Shown here piece by piece: positions 51,786-60,030 of a stretch of 64,000 nucleotides of DNA. A program made the translations under genes and the position numbers. This DNA is from VXLM01 sp034421575 (lineage in GTDB: Bacteria; Chloroflexota; Dehalococcoidia; Lucifugimonadales; VXLM01). Each line of letters starts with the position of its first letter. Within the stretch, counting starts at the first letter, position 1. The notes below the pieces were generated by a model. The model made no database searches, was not told the origin of the DNA, and worked only from the letters and a program-made list of their open reading frames with translations. The stretch spans positions 14,564-78,563 of the forward strand of contig DAOUKG010000010.1 in the NCBI GenBank assembly GCA_034421575.1. Reading direction: 5' to 3'.

Positions 51786-53387
51786 CTACCAATTCCCTCC
51801 CATCCTCCCCTCAAACTGGCCGAGGGCCGGGTCTTCGTAGCCACGGCGGAAGTGCTTGCCCATGAGGTACTTGGTCTCCAACTCGACATCCTGCACGACG
51901 ACTGGAGGGGTCACGTCCGGGTCGCGCTCCAGCAGCGTCACCTGCAGGGTATTCGAGCCCTGCTTGGGCCAAGAGTCGCTATCGAGCGTGTACACGAACC
52001 AGTATCCCTGCGCGGTCCGGCGAGGGCCGCTCATCCAAAACATCTGGTTGATTATTCTCAGCGCATCGTCGGGCAACGCTTCGCAGTTCAGTTCAAACGC
52101 TAAACGGTCAAGCTCCGTCGTGTCCGTGACGCGGATGCGCAGCAGCACCTCGTACACCCGCCCGACGGCGTCCCACCGGGGGAGATCGTCGTTGATCGTG
52201 AAATCGAGCGATGCGGGCGCACCGACCTCAAGGGTCGCCGGCAGCTGCATGACGCTGCCCGGGCCGCTCTCCGGCTTCGGGCCGTCGCCAATCGTGGGCA
52301 CCCTGTAGTACTTGTCCTTCGGGGCCATCACGTCCGGCTGCGGAATCTCCCTGATTTTCTCGTAGAACGAGGACTCATAAGGGTAGTTGTAGAACCACCC
52401 CCTGGAGATGTAGATCCCCTCGATCCCCTGCGCCCAGTAGTTGCCCGCAGCCGCCCGGATCATCTCGATCGTCGCGTCACCCACCCTGTCCGAGTCCACG
52501 CGATGCTGCAGAGACGCATGAACGCGACAGTCCGTCCCCTTCGCGGCCTCCACCAGCCCACTGAAATCGGCCATCTGGTTCATCGTATCCCCTACAGCCC
52601 CTTCCCCGATGATCACGTCGACAATGCCGTCTTCTATCCAGCGACGCACGTCCATTCCCACCGCCATGCACTCATCGAGGTTGGCCGGAACGCGCACCGC
52701 AAGCTCACGATTGGGACCGCTCTGATGGACGACGTCGTAGACCCGGCCAATCCATTCCGTCAGCACCGGACGCCCCACGTCCACCTCGTCGGGATGGAAG
52801 TAGTACGGCACCTGTCCCATGTGCAGCTCGAAACCGTCGACGGGGTAGTTGGTCACCACCTCTTCGACGATGGCGAACCGCTCCTCGCGCACCTCATCGT
52901 GCATGAAGTCGAGCCCGTCGAATCCGGGGAAGCTGGAGTCGACTCCGCCCTTGGCCTGTATCTCTAGGTGCTTGTTCTCAAAGCGGAAGTCCGAGCACCG
53001 CACCCAAGTCGCCCGATCACTCCAACGCTCGTCGCTGCCGACCTGCACCAACAGCGTCGGGTAGAGCAGCATCCCCTTTTCGTGGGCGCGGTCGCACACG
53101 ATCCTCAACGGATCGTTCCCCTCCTCAATGAGGCCCTTGGCGTTCTGGTGCGTTCGCCGCCAGATGAGATGGGGCCACTTTTCGACGTTATGCCCCCAAA
53201 GCTCTCCAACCTGCGTGTCGTGCAGGAACGTTCGCCCCTCTCCGAGGCAGAACATGACGGCGTCTATCGTCGTTCCCGATAGCTCGTCGATGGCGGCGGC
53301 GTACTCCTCCTTCTGCATCGGCGGCTCATACATATAGATATGCGGATGGCGTCCGTCGTGAAAGAACATCATGCGCGGCTTTCCCAT
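51786..53387 (-). CDS. TIM-barrel glycosidase-like protein, subtype B, copy 2
   Basis: A 533-residue homologue of the gene at 46619. It shares MMFFHDGRHPHIYMYEPPMQ, TFLHDTQVGELWGHNVEKW, IWRRTHQNAKGLIEEG, RAHEKGMLLYPTLLVQVG, DGFELHMGQVPYYFHPDEV, CMAVGMDVRRWIEDGIVDVI and a C-terminal VELETKYLMGKHFRRGYED. As in copy 1, one Glu of the subtype A acidic pair is kept (FELHM) and the other is not. GGAGGCGCAAA precedes ATG 53387. Confidence 0.65.
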   Translation of the reverse strand: MGKPRMMFFHDGRHPHIYMYEPPMQKEEYAAAIDELSGTTIDAVMFCLGEGRTFLHDTQVGELWGHNVEKWPHLIWRRTHQNAKGLIEEGNDPLRIVCDRAHEKGMLLYPTLLVQVGSDERWSDRATWVRCSDFRFENKHLEIQAKGGVDSSFPGFDGLDFMHDEVREERFAIVEEVVTNYPVDGFELHMGQVPYYFHPDEVDVGRPVLTEWIGRVYDVVHQSGPNRELAVRVPANLDECMAVGMDVRRWIEDGIVDVIIGEGAVGDTMNQMADFSGLVEAAKGTDCRVHASLQHRVDSDRVGDATIEMIRAAAGNYWAQGIEGIYISRGWFYNYPYESSFYEKIREIPQPDVMAPKDKYYRVPTIGDGPKPESGPGSVMQLPATLEVGAPASLDFTINDDLPRWDAVGRVYEVLLRIRVTDTTELDRLAFELNCEALPDDALRIINQMFWMSGPRRTAQGYWFVYTLDSDSWPKQGSNTLQVTLLERDPDVTPPVVVQDVELETKYLMGKHFRRGYEDPALGQFEGRMGGNW

Positions 53388-53496
53388 TTTGCGCCTCCTT
53401 ATTCGTACTCTCGTGAAGTGGGGAAATTATACGCTCGGAGTTGCCGAAAGTCGTGTCAGGCGCACTCAAACAAACCGAAGCGCATTGGCTTGTCTG

Positions 53497-53690
53497 TATA
53501 GGAGGCTGTCCCAAGAGACCCCGTTCACCCTGAGCAGCGTTACGCCCTGGGTTTTGGGCCATGCCGGGGTGTCAGTAATTGCCGTATGGCTACGAGAAAG
53601 CACGTTCGGCCTGAGCCTGTCGAAGGCCCTCTTATCCCCTCTCCCGTCGTGGGAGAGGGCTAGGGTGAGGGTGACGCCCCGACGTAGGTG
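53497..53690. repeat. Cluster of palindromic repeats (R1 fragments and R2)
   Basis: CCCCGTTCACCCTGAGCAG begins an R1 arm that breaks off. Later GGCCTGAGCCTGTCGAAGGCC is a second R1 arm. CCCTCTCCCGTCGTGGGAG with AGGGCTAGGGTGAGGGTGA is an R2 copy. The 371-base gap 53388-53758 holds only these and no gene. Confidence 0.75.
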
Positions 53691-53758
53691 AGGGCAGTTA
53701 CTTGAAAGCCTGTCGAACGGCAGCTTTCTGCCAACGACCATAATTTCGAGATGGTTCC

Positions 53759-54568
53759 TCAGCCCTGAACATCCACCCAGGCGGCATACATATCCACCAC
53801 CGTCTGAAACCTGTCGCCCGGGTTCTCCGCGCAGGACCTGACCATGACTTCGTACTGACCGTCGGATCCCCTGAAAGGACCCCTCTCCAGCGAGTTGTCC
53901 GACATGAGCACCGCCGCAGTCCTACCCATCGTGAACACTGTCGTCCGCTCATCGATCGTGGCGCCAAGCTCAAACTCCTCCGGCGCCATGAACCGGGACG
54001 AGCCGAACATGCGCCCCATCCGATTGGTGAACTGTCCCATGTGATAGTTGTCGAGGTCTATGACATGCACTCTGCGTAGAAGAAAGTCATAGATCATCGC
54101 GCCGTCGTAGAAGTCATTTGCGATCCAGCCTAGGCGGGTGAGCTCTCGATGAAGGTCGTACACCTCCGTCAGCAGTTGCGTGACCTCTCGCGCGCTCAAG
54201 CTCCTCACTCGATCAAGACAGCTTCCGATCAACTCTCCCTCGACCCAGTCGTAGATGAGCATAGGCCCTGACGAAGATTCGACTACCTGGTGAAACTCTG
54301 GGAGCGTCCTGTGGCCCGAGGACTCTGCAAGCCTCACTGCGTTGAGCAGAAGGCTGACTCGACCGCTATGGTCCAGATAGGACCTGTCGTCGTCGGGTCG
54401 ACCTGCCGTCTTCACGAAGTAGCGCCGTCCGCCGACCTCAACCCCGTATGACACGTTGCCGGAGTCCTGCGTTCGTTCATCGAAGACAGCGAATATTTTC
54501 CCCCGATGAGACAGGAAAGCCGCGGGGTCAAGCTCTACATGTTGGACACTTGGAAAAGGCTTCAACAC
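53759..54568 (-). CDS. Protein kinase-like protein (divergent Ser/Thr kinase fold)
   Basis: A 269-residue kinase-fold protein. RRYFVKTAG supplies the VAIK-type Lys; the hinge reads PMLIYDWVEGELI; the catalytic loop is changed to WIANDFYDGAMIYDF, with Asn/Asp but no HRD; the metal motif reads HVIDLDNY in place of DFG; SSRFMAPEEFELGATIDERT is a clear APE activation segment. It could be a Ser/Thr kinase, an antibiotic-type small-molecule kinase or a pseudokinase. It follows the DNA methyltransferase gene by 33 bp on the same strand. GTG start. Confidence 0.7.
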   Translation of the reverse strand: MLKPFPSVQHVELDPAAFLSHRGKIFAVFDERTQDSGNVSYGVEVGGRRYFVKTAGRPDDDRSYLDHSGRVSLLLNAVRLAESSGHRTLPEFHQVVESSSGPMLIYDWVEGELIGSCLDRVRSLSAREVTQLLTEVYDLHRELTRLGWIANDFYDGAMIYDFLLRRVHVIDLDNYHMGQFTNRMGRMFGSSRFMAPEEFELGATIDERTTVFTMGRTAAVLMSDNSLERGPFRGSDGQYEVMVRSCAENPGDRFQTVVDMYAAWVDVQG

Positions 54569-54601
54569 TGGCGCACTGGCAGAGACGACTGCAATCTCGG
54601 T

Positions 54602-55543
54602 CTAGAGCGACATGCTGGCATCAACAGCCATCCCTTCAATCGCCGCCGTTATCCCCATCTCCTTCAGACGCCGCTCCTGGATGAGGTCAATCGCAAACTC
54701 GGATATCTCGACCCCGGCCCAACGCCGCTTTAACTTCTCCGCTGCAACGACGGTCGTGCCACAGCCGCAGAACGGGTCGAGCACCATGTCGCCGGGACTG
54801 GACGACGCCTCGATGATGCGCTCCAGCAGCGCTACGGGCTTTTGCGTCGGGTATCCAAGACGCTCCTTCGACACGTTGATGATCGGCTTGATGTCGTCCC
54901 ACACGTCGCGGACGTACACGTCGGCGTACGGCTTGCCCTCCTCATCGAATTGCGCGTTGAAGAACGGCTTGTCGTACAGCACCCGTTCCTGCAGCGGACG
55001 ATGCCTGTACGCGTCGGTCTTCACGTAGAACAGCAGAACGTCATGCTTGCGCGGCCAGTACCGCTTGCTCACTCCACCCGTCCGGTAGCTCCAAACGATC
55101 TCGTTGCGAAAGTTGCTTGCGCCGAAAATCCCGTCCATGACGATCTTGAGATAGTGACTCGCGGTCTGATCGCAATGGAGATAGATGCTGCCCGTGGACT
55201 TCAGGAGACGCCTCATCTCCACGAGCCGCTCGGTCATGTACGTGAGATACGCCAGCATACTGGACTCTCCAAGCTGATGGAGAAGTCCAGAGATGGTCCT
55301 GTATGCCGGATGTCCGCTGTCTTCCGTGATTTGCTCTAATCGTCCTGCCGCCGCCTCGTCCCACTTCCACGTATCGTTGAAGGCCCTTGTCTGAGAGGGA
55401 CGACCTTTCCCGGCGGCAAAACCGATGTCGTAACCGGCGCTGCTGTTGAAGGGCGGGTCGAGGTAGATCAGGTCGGCGCACTCATCCGGCCATCGCCGCA
55501 TCCAGTCGAGACAGTCTCCCTGATAGAGCGTCCGGTGCTGCAT
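54602..55543 (-). CDS. Site-specific DNA methyltransferase (N6-adenine/N4-cytosine, beta-type)
   Basis: A 313-residue methyltransferase with permuted motifs. DPPF (29-32, in LIYLDPPFNS) comes first, the recognition region lies in the middle (EIVWSYRTGGVSKRYWPRKH), and the SAM motif MVLDPFCGCGTTVVAAEKL comes last. YPTQKPVALLERII is the conserved segment before it. It methylates an amino group in a short DNA site. There is no restriction endonuclease nearby, so it is an orphan. It lies 9 bp downstream of the exonuclease III gene. Confidence 0.9.
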   Translation of the reverse strand: MQHRTLYQGDCLDWMRRWPDECADLIYLDPPFNSSAGYDIGFAAGKGRPSQTRAFNDTWKWDEAAAGRLEQITEDSGHPAYRTISGLLHQLGESSMLAYLTYMTERLVEMRRLLKSTGSIYLHCDQTASHYLKIVMDGIFGASNFRNEIVWSYRTGGVSKRYWPRKHDVLLFYVKTDAYRHRPLQERVLYDKPFFNAQFDEEGKPYADVYVRDVWDDIKPIINVSKERLGYPTQKPVALLERIIEASSSPGDMVLDPFCGCGTTVVAAEKLKRRWAGVEISEFAIDLIQERRLKEMGITAAIEGMAVDASMSL

Positions 55544-55552
55544 GGGAACCCG

Positions 55553-56332
55553 TCAGCTCCCAATCTCCACTTCCAGGCTGATCGGGCAGTGGTCCGATCC
55601 CATCACCTCTTGGTGGATGTCCGCCGACTTGACGCTCTCCCGAAACTCCTCGTTTACGAAGAAGTAGTCGATCCGCCACCCGACGTTCCGGGCGCGCGAG
55701 TTTGCACGCTGGTTCCACCACGAATACTGGTCCGGCTCCTGGTTGAACATCCTGAAGGTGTCCACATAGCCCCGCTCGACGAGCTTGTCGATCCACTCCC
55801 GCTCGATGGGCAGGAATCCCGAGATCTTCTCGTTCGCCTTGGGACGCGCCAGGTCGATGGGCTTGTGCGCCGTGTTCACGTCGCCGCACACGATGATATT
55901 CCTGCCCTGCGACCTGAGCGACTCAATATGGTCGAGGAACGCCTCGTAGAAGTCCATCTTATAGTCGAGCCTCTCGTCCGAGCTCTTGCCATTCGGGAAG
56001 TACACGTCGAATAGCACAAACTCGCCCATGTCCGCCTGCAGCGTGCGTCCTTCGCTGTCGAACCGCTCGATGCCGAATCCCTGCTCCACCGCGACCGGCT
56101 CAATGGCCGTGTACATTGCGACGCCGCTGTAGCCCTTCTTCTCCGCCGAGGAGTAGAACTTATGATAGCCCCCGAACTCCCGCAGGTCTGCGGGAAACTG
56201 CTCCTCATTTGCCTTCGTTTCCTGGACGCAGAGAATGTCCGGCCTCTCCTCCTCGAACCAGTCGAGAAATCCCTTCCTGTGCGCCGCCCGGATGCCGTTC
56301 ACGTTCCAAGAGACGATCTTTATCGTTGCCAA
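55553..56332 (-). CDS. xth: Exodeoxyribonuclease III (AP endonuclease)
   Basis: A 259-residue Mg-dependent AP endonuclease/3' exonuclease in base excision repair. The fold motifs are intact: KIVSWNVNGIRA, CVQETKANEEQFP with the metal Glu, GYSGVAMYT, NIIVCGDVNTAHKPIDL (Asp-Asn pair), WRIDYFFVNEE and the catalytic GSDHCPISLEVEI. Cotranscription with the DNA methyltransferase and kinase-like genes is likely (gaps of 9 and 33 bp). Confidence 0.95.
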   Translation of the reverse strand: MATIKIVSWNVNGIRAAHRKGFLDWFEEERPDILCVQETKANEEQFPADLREFGGYHKFYSSAEKKGYSGVAMYTAIEPVAVEQGFGIERFDSEGRTLQADMGEFVLFDVYFPNGKSSDERLDYKMDFYEAFLDHIESLRSQGRNIIVCGDVNTAHKPIDLARPKANEKISGFLPIEREWIDKLVERGYVDTFRMFNQEPDQYSWWNQRANSRARNVGWRIDYFFVNEEFRESVKSADIHQEVMGSDHCPISLEVEIGS

Positions 56333-56439
56333 TGGTAAGCCTCCTCATGTATCTCGCCGTTATGCCCCGTCACGATACCATATCGCGCGACCACGGCGTG
56401 CTCGGTCAGAACAACCATACCTTAGTAAATCAATCGAAA

Positions 56440-56529
56440 CCGTTCGTGGTGAGCTTGTCGAACCATGAATTACATTTCACCCTTCGACGGGCTCAGAGCT
56501 TGCCCCGTACTTGATACGGGGGTGAACGG
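56440..56529. repeat. Palindromic element R1, 'filled' copy with 24-bp insert
   Basis: The reverse complement of 5049-5159 matches this region closely, including flanks (AAATCAATCGAAACCG on the left and GAGCCC..TTAGACACTCTC on the right). The extra 24 bases at 56497-56520 (AGCTTGCCCCGTAC/TTGATACGGG) sit between GGCTCAG and GGTGAACGG. Within the insert CCCCGTA and TACGGGG pair. Confidence 0.88.
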
Positions 56530-56581
56530 AGCCCTCTTAGACACTCTCTTAGCCCACCGTCATTGACGACCAAACCCCTAT

Positions 56582-56608
56582 CGTCATTCCCGCGAAGGCG
56601 GGAATCCA
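56582..56608. repeat. Short palindromic repeat, family R3 (uninterrupted)
   Basis: CGTCATTCCCGCGAAGGCGG then GAATCCA, one base different from the copy at 33868. The 465-base gap 56333-56797 holds only repeats and presumably the promoter of the D-aminoacylase gene. Confidence 0.8.
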
Positions 56609-56706
56609 TCTTTGGTCACAAACACAAATCCAATGTCGATTATGAATGCACCTCACGGTTTTACAGTCCGCATGGCAGCATGAACGATTCCGACGCAGAA
56701 ACCTCA

Positions 56707-56726
56707 CCCCGTACCACGATACGGGG
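56707..56726. repeat. Lone palindrome CCCCGTACCACGATACGGGG
   Basis: A 20-bp palindrome with a 7-bp stem, of the same kind as the insert within R1 elements, but here not flanked by R1 arms. Another copy is at 63751-63770. Confidence 0.75.
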
Positions 56727-56797
56727 CCAGAATACGGTGACATCAGCACGGCTGGTATAAGATACCGTCCCAGTCCGAATGAATACGGAGTATCTCA

Positions 56798-58393
56798 ATG
56801 GCATTCGACATCACCATCACCGGCGGAACAGTCATCGACGGAAGCGGCAAGGCCCGCTACCAAGCCGATATCGGAATCAACGACGGCGTGATCACGGCAA
56901 TCGGCGATCTCGGACAGGCTGAGACGCGACACTCCATTGACGCCTCCGGACACGTCGTCTCCCCCGGATTCATCGACATGCACTCCCACTCCGACCGCAC
57001 CCTGATCGACGACCGCAACGCCGAGAGCAAGGTGTACCAGGGGGTCACGACCGAGGTCGTCGGCAACTGCAGCTACTCTCCGTTCCCGGTCGGGCCGTTG
57101 GGACCCTCGGTGATCTCACGTTCCCACATCCCGCAGGAAGAATGGACGTGGACAGACCACGACGGGTACGCGGCCTTCCTTGAGTCGGACGGCATCAGCG
57201 TCAACGTCGCGAACCAGGTCGGTCACACTTCCCTGCGTGCTGCCGCTGGCCTCCTCGAAAACCGCGCTCCAACGGAGGACGAGCTCGCGATCATGTGCCG
57301 CCTCGCCGCCGAGTCGGTCGAGCAAGGCGTCTTCAGCTTCACGACCGGACTCACGCTTCCGCCCGGAAGCTACGCCGCCACCGAGGAGCTAATCGAAATC
57401 ACCCGCGCCATCGCCCCCTACGAGGGCGCCTTCTACGCCAGCCATGCCCGGCTATGGGCCGACAATCATGTCGGAGCAGTACAAGAGACTATCGACGTCG
57501 GCGCGGCCGCAGGCGTGCCTGTGCAGTACTCCCACATGGCGATCATCGACAGCCGCGTCTTCGACACGCCGGAGGTGATGATCGAACCCATCGAACGGGC
57601 TAGGGCGCATGGCCTCGACGTCACGTACGACATGTACCCCTATATCGCGGGCGGGACGCACCTGAGCCAGATGGTCCCGGAGTGGCTGCAGGACGGCGGC
57701 GTAGCGATGATGCTGGAGCGACTCCGCACGCCTGACACACGCCGTCAGGCCGTCACCGATCTGCGGAAGGGATGGTTCCGCGGCCTTCCGTGGGAGTGGG
57801 ACACTATCATCATCAGCCACGTGCAGAGCGAGGCGAACCGCGATATCGTCGGCAAGTCCGTGGAGCAAATAGCCGAGGAGCGCAGCGACGACCCCGTCGA
57901 GGTCTACCTGCAGCTCATCGACGAGGAGGACAACAACGTGGGCTGCGTCGCCGTCAACCGCCGCGAGGACAACATCCGGTTCTTCATGGCACAGCCCTAC
58001 GCGATGTTCGGGTCCGACGGCAACGCGATCTCGCCGACGGGTGTCTACGCCGCCGACAGGCCTCATCCACGTTTCTACGGCTGCTACCCCCGCATACTCG
58101 GCCGCTACGTCCGTGAGCAGCCCGCCGTCCTATCTCTCGAAGAGGCCGTCTACAAGGCCGCCGGCTTCCCAGCGGAGCGCATGGGCTTCAAGGACAGGGG
58201 TCTCCTCAAAGAAGGCTGCGCCGCCGACATCGTCGTGTTCGATCCCGAAACCGTCATCGACAACGCCACCTTCGACGACCCGCACCGCTATCCCGACGGC
58301 ATGCCCCACGTCCTCGTCAACGGCGAAGCGGTCCTCCTGAACGGCGAACACACCGGCGCCAGACCCGGCAGAGTCCTCAGAAGAGGGGAGTAG
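56798..58393 (+). CDS. N-acyl-D-amino-acid deacylase (D-aminoacylase) family amidohydrolase
   Basis: A 531-residue amidohydrolase. The metal-binding HxH is in PGFIDMHSHSDRTL, preceded by the domain opening DITITGGTVIDGSGK. VTTEVVGNCSYSPFP contains the bridging Cys typical of D-aminoacylases. FYASHARLW, VQYSHMAII, and a late MFGSDGNAISPTG (metal Asp) and KEGCAADIVVFDPETV complete the pattern. It probably removes acyl groups from D-amino acids or related cyclic amides, in peptidoglycan or D-amino-acid salvage. Monocistronic as far as can be seen. Confidence 0.85.
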   Translation: MAFDITITGGTVIDGSGKARYQADIGINDGVITAIGDLGQAETRHSIDASGHVVSPGFIDMHSHSDRTLIDDRNAESKVYQGVTTEVVGNCSYSPFPVGPLGPSVISRSHIPQEEWTWTDHDGYAAFLESDGISVNVANQVGHTSLRAAAGLLENRAPTEDELAIMCRLAAESVEQGVFSFTTGLTLPPGSYAATEELIEITRAIAPYEGAFYASHARLWADNHVGAVQETIDVGAAAGVPVQYSHMAIIDSRVFDTPEVMIEPIERARAHGLDVTYDMYPYIAGGTHLSQMVPEWLQDGGVAMMLERLRTPDTRRQAVTDLRKGWFRGLPWEWDTIIISHVQSEANRDIVGKSVEQIAEERSDDPVEVYLQLIDEEDNNVGCVAVNRREDNIRFFMAQPYAMFGSDGNAISPTGVYAADRPHPRFYGCYPRILGRYVREQPAVLSLEEAVYKAAGFPAERMGFKDRGLLKEGCAADIVVFDPETVIDNATFDDPHRYPDGMPHVLVNGEAVLLNGEHTGARPGRVLRRGE

Positions 58394-58467
58394 GCGAGCG
58401 CAGTTCCCCCAAAGAAACTACCTCACAATACGCATCGACGAGTCCTAGCCGGAAGAGCGGTAGGGGA

Positions 58468-58588
58468 ACCCCGTTCGCCCTGAGCCTGTCGAAGGGCAAC
58501 TCAACATCCAGCAACAACCCACCACCCCGTCATTCCCGCGAGTAACCCCCTCTCCCGTTCGCGGGAGAGGGCTGGGGTGAGGGTATTT
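58468..58588. repeat. Cluster of palindromic repeats (R1 arm, R3 half, R2 hairpin)
   Basis: CCCGTTCGCCCTGAGCCTGT with CGAAGGGC is an R1 arm. CCGTCATTCCCGCGAG is half of R3. CCCTCTCCCG-TTCG-CGGGAGAGGG (58551-58574) is a perfect R2 hairpin. It fills the space between the convergent D-aminoacylase and E2 genes; the hairpin could also act as a transcription stop, but it has no T run. Confidence 0.78.
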
Positions 58589-58595
58589 CCCCGCC

Positions 58596-60017
58596 CTACA
58601 CCAGCAGCCGAAGCGGATTCTCCAGGAACTCCTTGAGCTGCACGATGAACTGCGCGCCCTCCGCGCCGTCTGAGACCCGGTGGTCGACTGATAGCGTGGC
58701 GGACATTATCTCCCGGACGACCACGCCGTCACCCTGGACGACTGCCTGCTTCTTCACCGTGCCCACTGCGAGGACCGCGGACTGCGGCGGCTGGATGATC
58801 GCGACGAAGCTCTTCACGTCGAACATGCCCATATTGCTGATGCTGAACGTCCCGCCCGTGTACTCCTCGACCTGAAGCGTGCCGGTCTGCGAGCGCTTGA
58901 CGAGGTCCTTGCTCGCAGTGGAGATATCCGTCAGCGACTTGCTGCCGCAGTCGAGGATCGCCGGCATGATGAGACCGTTTTCATCCGCAATCGCGATTCC
59001 TATGTTGATCGAATCGTGCATCCTGATGCCGTCGTCAGTATAGGACGAGTTGAACTTCGGGAAGCGCTTGATGGTGTTGACGGACGCCTTGATTACCAGG
59101 TCGTTCACACTCACCCGCACATCGCCCTCGAGGGTCTCGTTGATGCGCTTGCGGAGCGCCATGGCCTCCGTCATGTCAATGTCGGCACTCACGTAAAAGT
59201 GCGGTATCGTCGTCTTGCTGCCTACCGTCGTGCGCGCTATCTGCTGCCTCATGCGCGTCAGCGGCACAAGACCGTCGTCAGTCTCTTCAACGGCCGGTTC
59301 TTCTGCCACCACCGGAGGCTCTGCCGCCTCCTCAGGTTCCTCGGATGGAACGGCCTCCTCCACCACAGGCTCTTCCTCAACGGCCTCCGGTTCCTCGATC
59401 GGAGCTTCGTCGGAGGGCATGGGCGCCTCTTCAACGACTTCCGGAGCCTCCATGGGCACTTCCTCTTCGGGCATGTCCGGCTCTTCCGCCGGAGCAGCAG
59501 CCGGCTCTGCCGATAGCACGTCCGACCTGAGTATCCGACCTCCGGGTCCGGTGCCCTGTACGGTGCTCAGATCGACCCCGCGCTCTGCCGCCAGCCTGCG
59601 CGCTACCGGGGACGCTCGGACTTCACTCGGAGACGCGGGCAGCGGTATCGCAGCCGCCTCGGCATCTTCCTCCTCAGCCGCAGGCTCATCCTGCCCTTCA
59701 GGCTCGGACGACTCATCCGCAACGGACTCGGCGTCGGTCGACTCTTCAGAACCGGCTCCTCCGGCTCCGACCGCCTCGCCTTCCGCCCCGACCGTGGCAA
59801 TCGACTCACCCACGGCAACGGTGGTGCCCTCTTCCACGAGCAGTTCGAGAAGGACTCCCTCGGCGGTCGACTCGAACTCCACCACCGCCTTATCGGTCTC
59901 TATCTCAGCTACGGCGTCACCTAGTGAAACCGAGTCTCCCACCGACTTGAGCCAGCGAACGAGAGTCCCTTCCTGCATGTCGTAGCCCATTTGGGGCATG
60001 TTCAGATTGGTAGCCAA
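58596..60017 (-). CDS. pdhC: Dihydrolipoamide acyltransferase E2 of pyruvate dehydrogenase-type complex
   Basis: A 473-residue E2. One lipoyl domain has lipoylated Lys43 (IETDKAVVEFES). A very acidic Glu/Pro/Ala linker follows, then a peripheral subunit-binding domain (SPVARRLAAERGVDLSTVQG, GPGGRILRSDV). A second acidic Pro-rich linker leads to the catalytic domain with the SVDHRVSDGA active-site motif. It transfers the acetyl group to CoA and forms the core of the complex. TTG 60017 with GAGGAGG eight bases upstream is the start. It is last in the operon, 13 bp after E1 beta. Acetoin dehydrogenase E2 is an alternative. Confidence 0.9.
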   Translation of the reverse strand: MATNLNMPQMGYDMQEGTLVRWLKSVGDSVSLGDAVAEIETDKAVVEFESTAEGVLLELLVEEGTTVAVGESIATVGAEGEAVGAGGAGSEESTDAESVADESSEPEGQDEPAAEEEDAEAAAIPLPASPSEVRASPVARRLAAERGVDLSTVQGTGPGGRILRSDVLSAEPAAAPAEEPDMPEEEVPMEAPEVVEEAPMPSDEAPIEEPEAVEEEPVVEEAVPSEEPEEAAEPPVVAEEPAVEETDDGLVPLTRMRQQIARTTVGSKTTIPHFYVSADIDMTEAMALRKRINETLEGDVRVSVNDLVIKASVNTIKRFPKFNSSYTDDGIRMHDSINIGIAIADENGLIMPAILDCGSKSLTDISTASKDLVKRSQTGTLQVEEYTGGTFSISNMGMFDVKSFVAIIQPPQSAVLAVGTVKKQAVVQGDGVVVREIMSATLSVDHRVSDGAEGAQFIVQLKEFLENPLRLLV

Positions 60018-60030
60018 GAGGGCAGCCTCC

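Noticed and set aside
53466..53741. Open frames across the repeat cluster before the kinase-like gene
   Set aside because: They translate palindromic repeats that recur elsewhere between genes.
54602..55543. Possible restriction-modification system around the DNA methyltransferase
   Set aside because: The neighbours are a kinase-like protein and exonuclease III; no endonuclease or specificity subunit is present.
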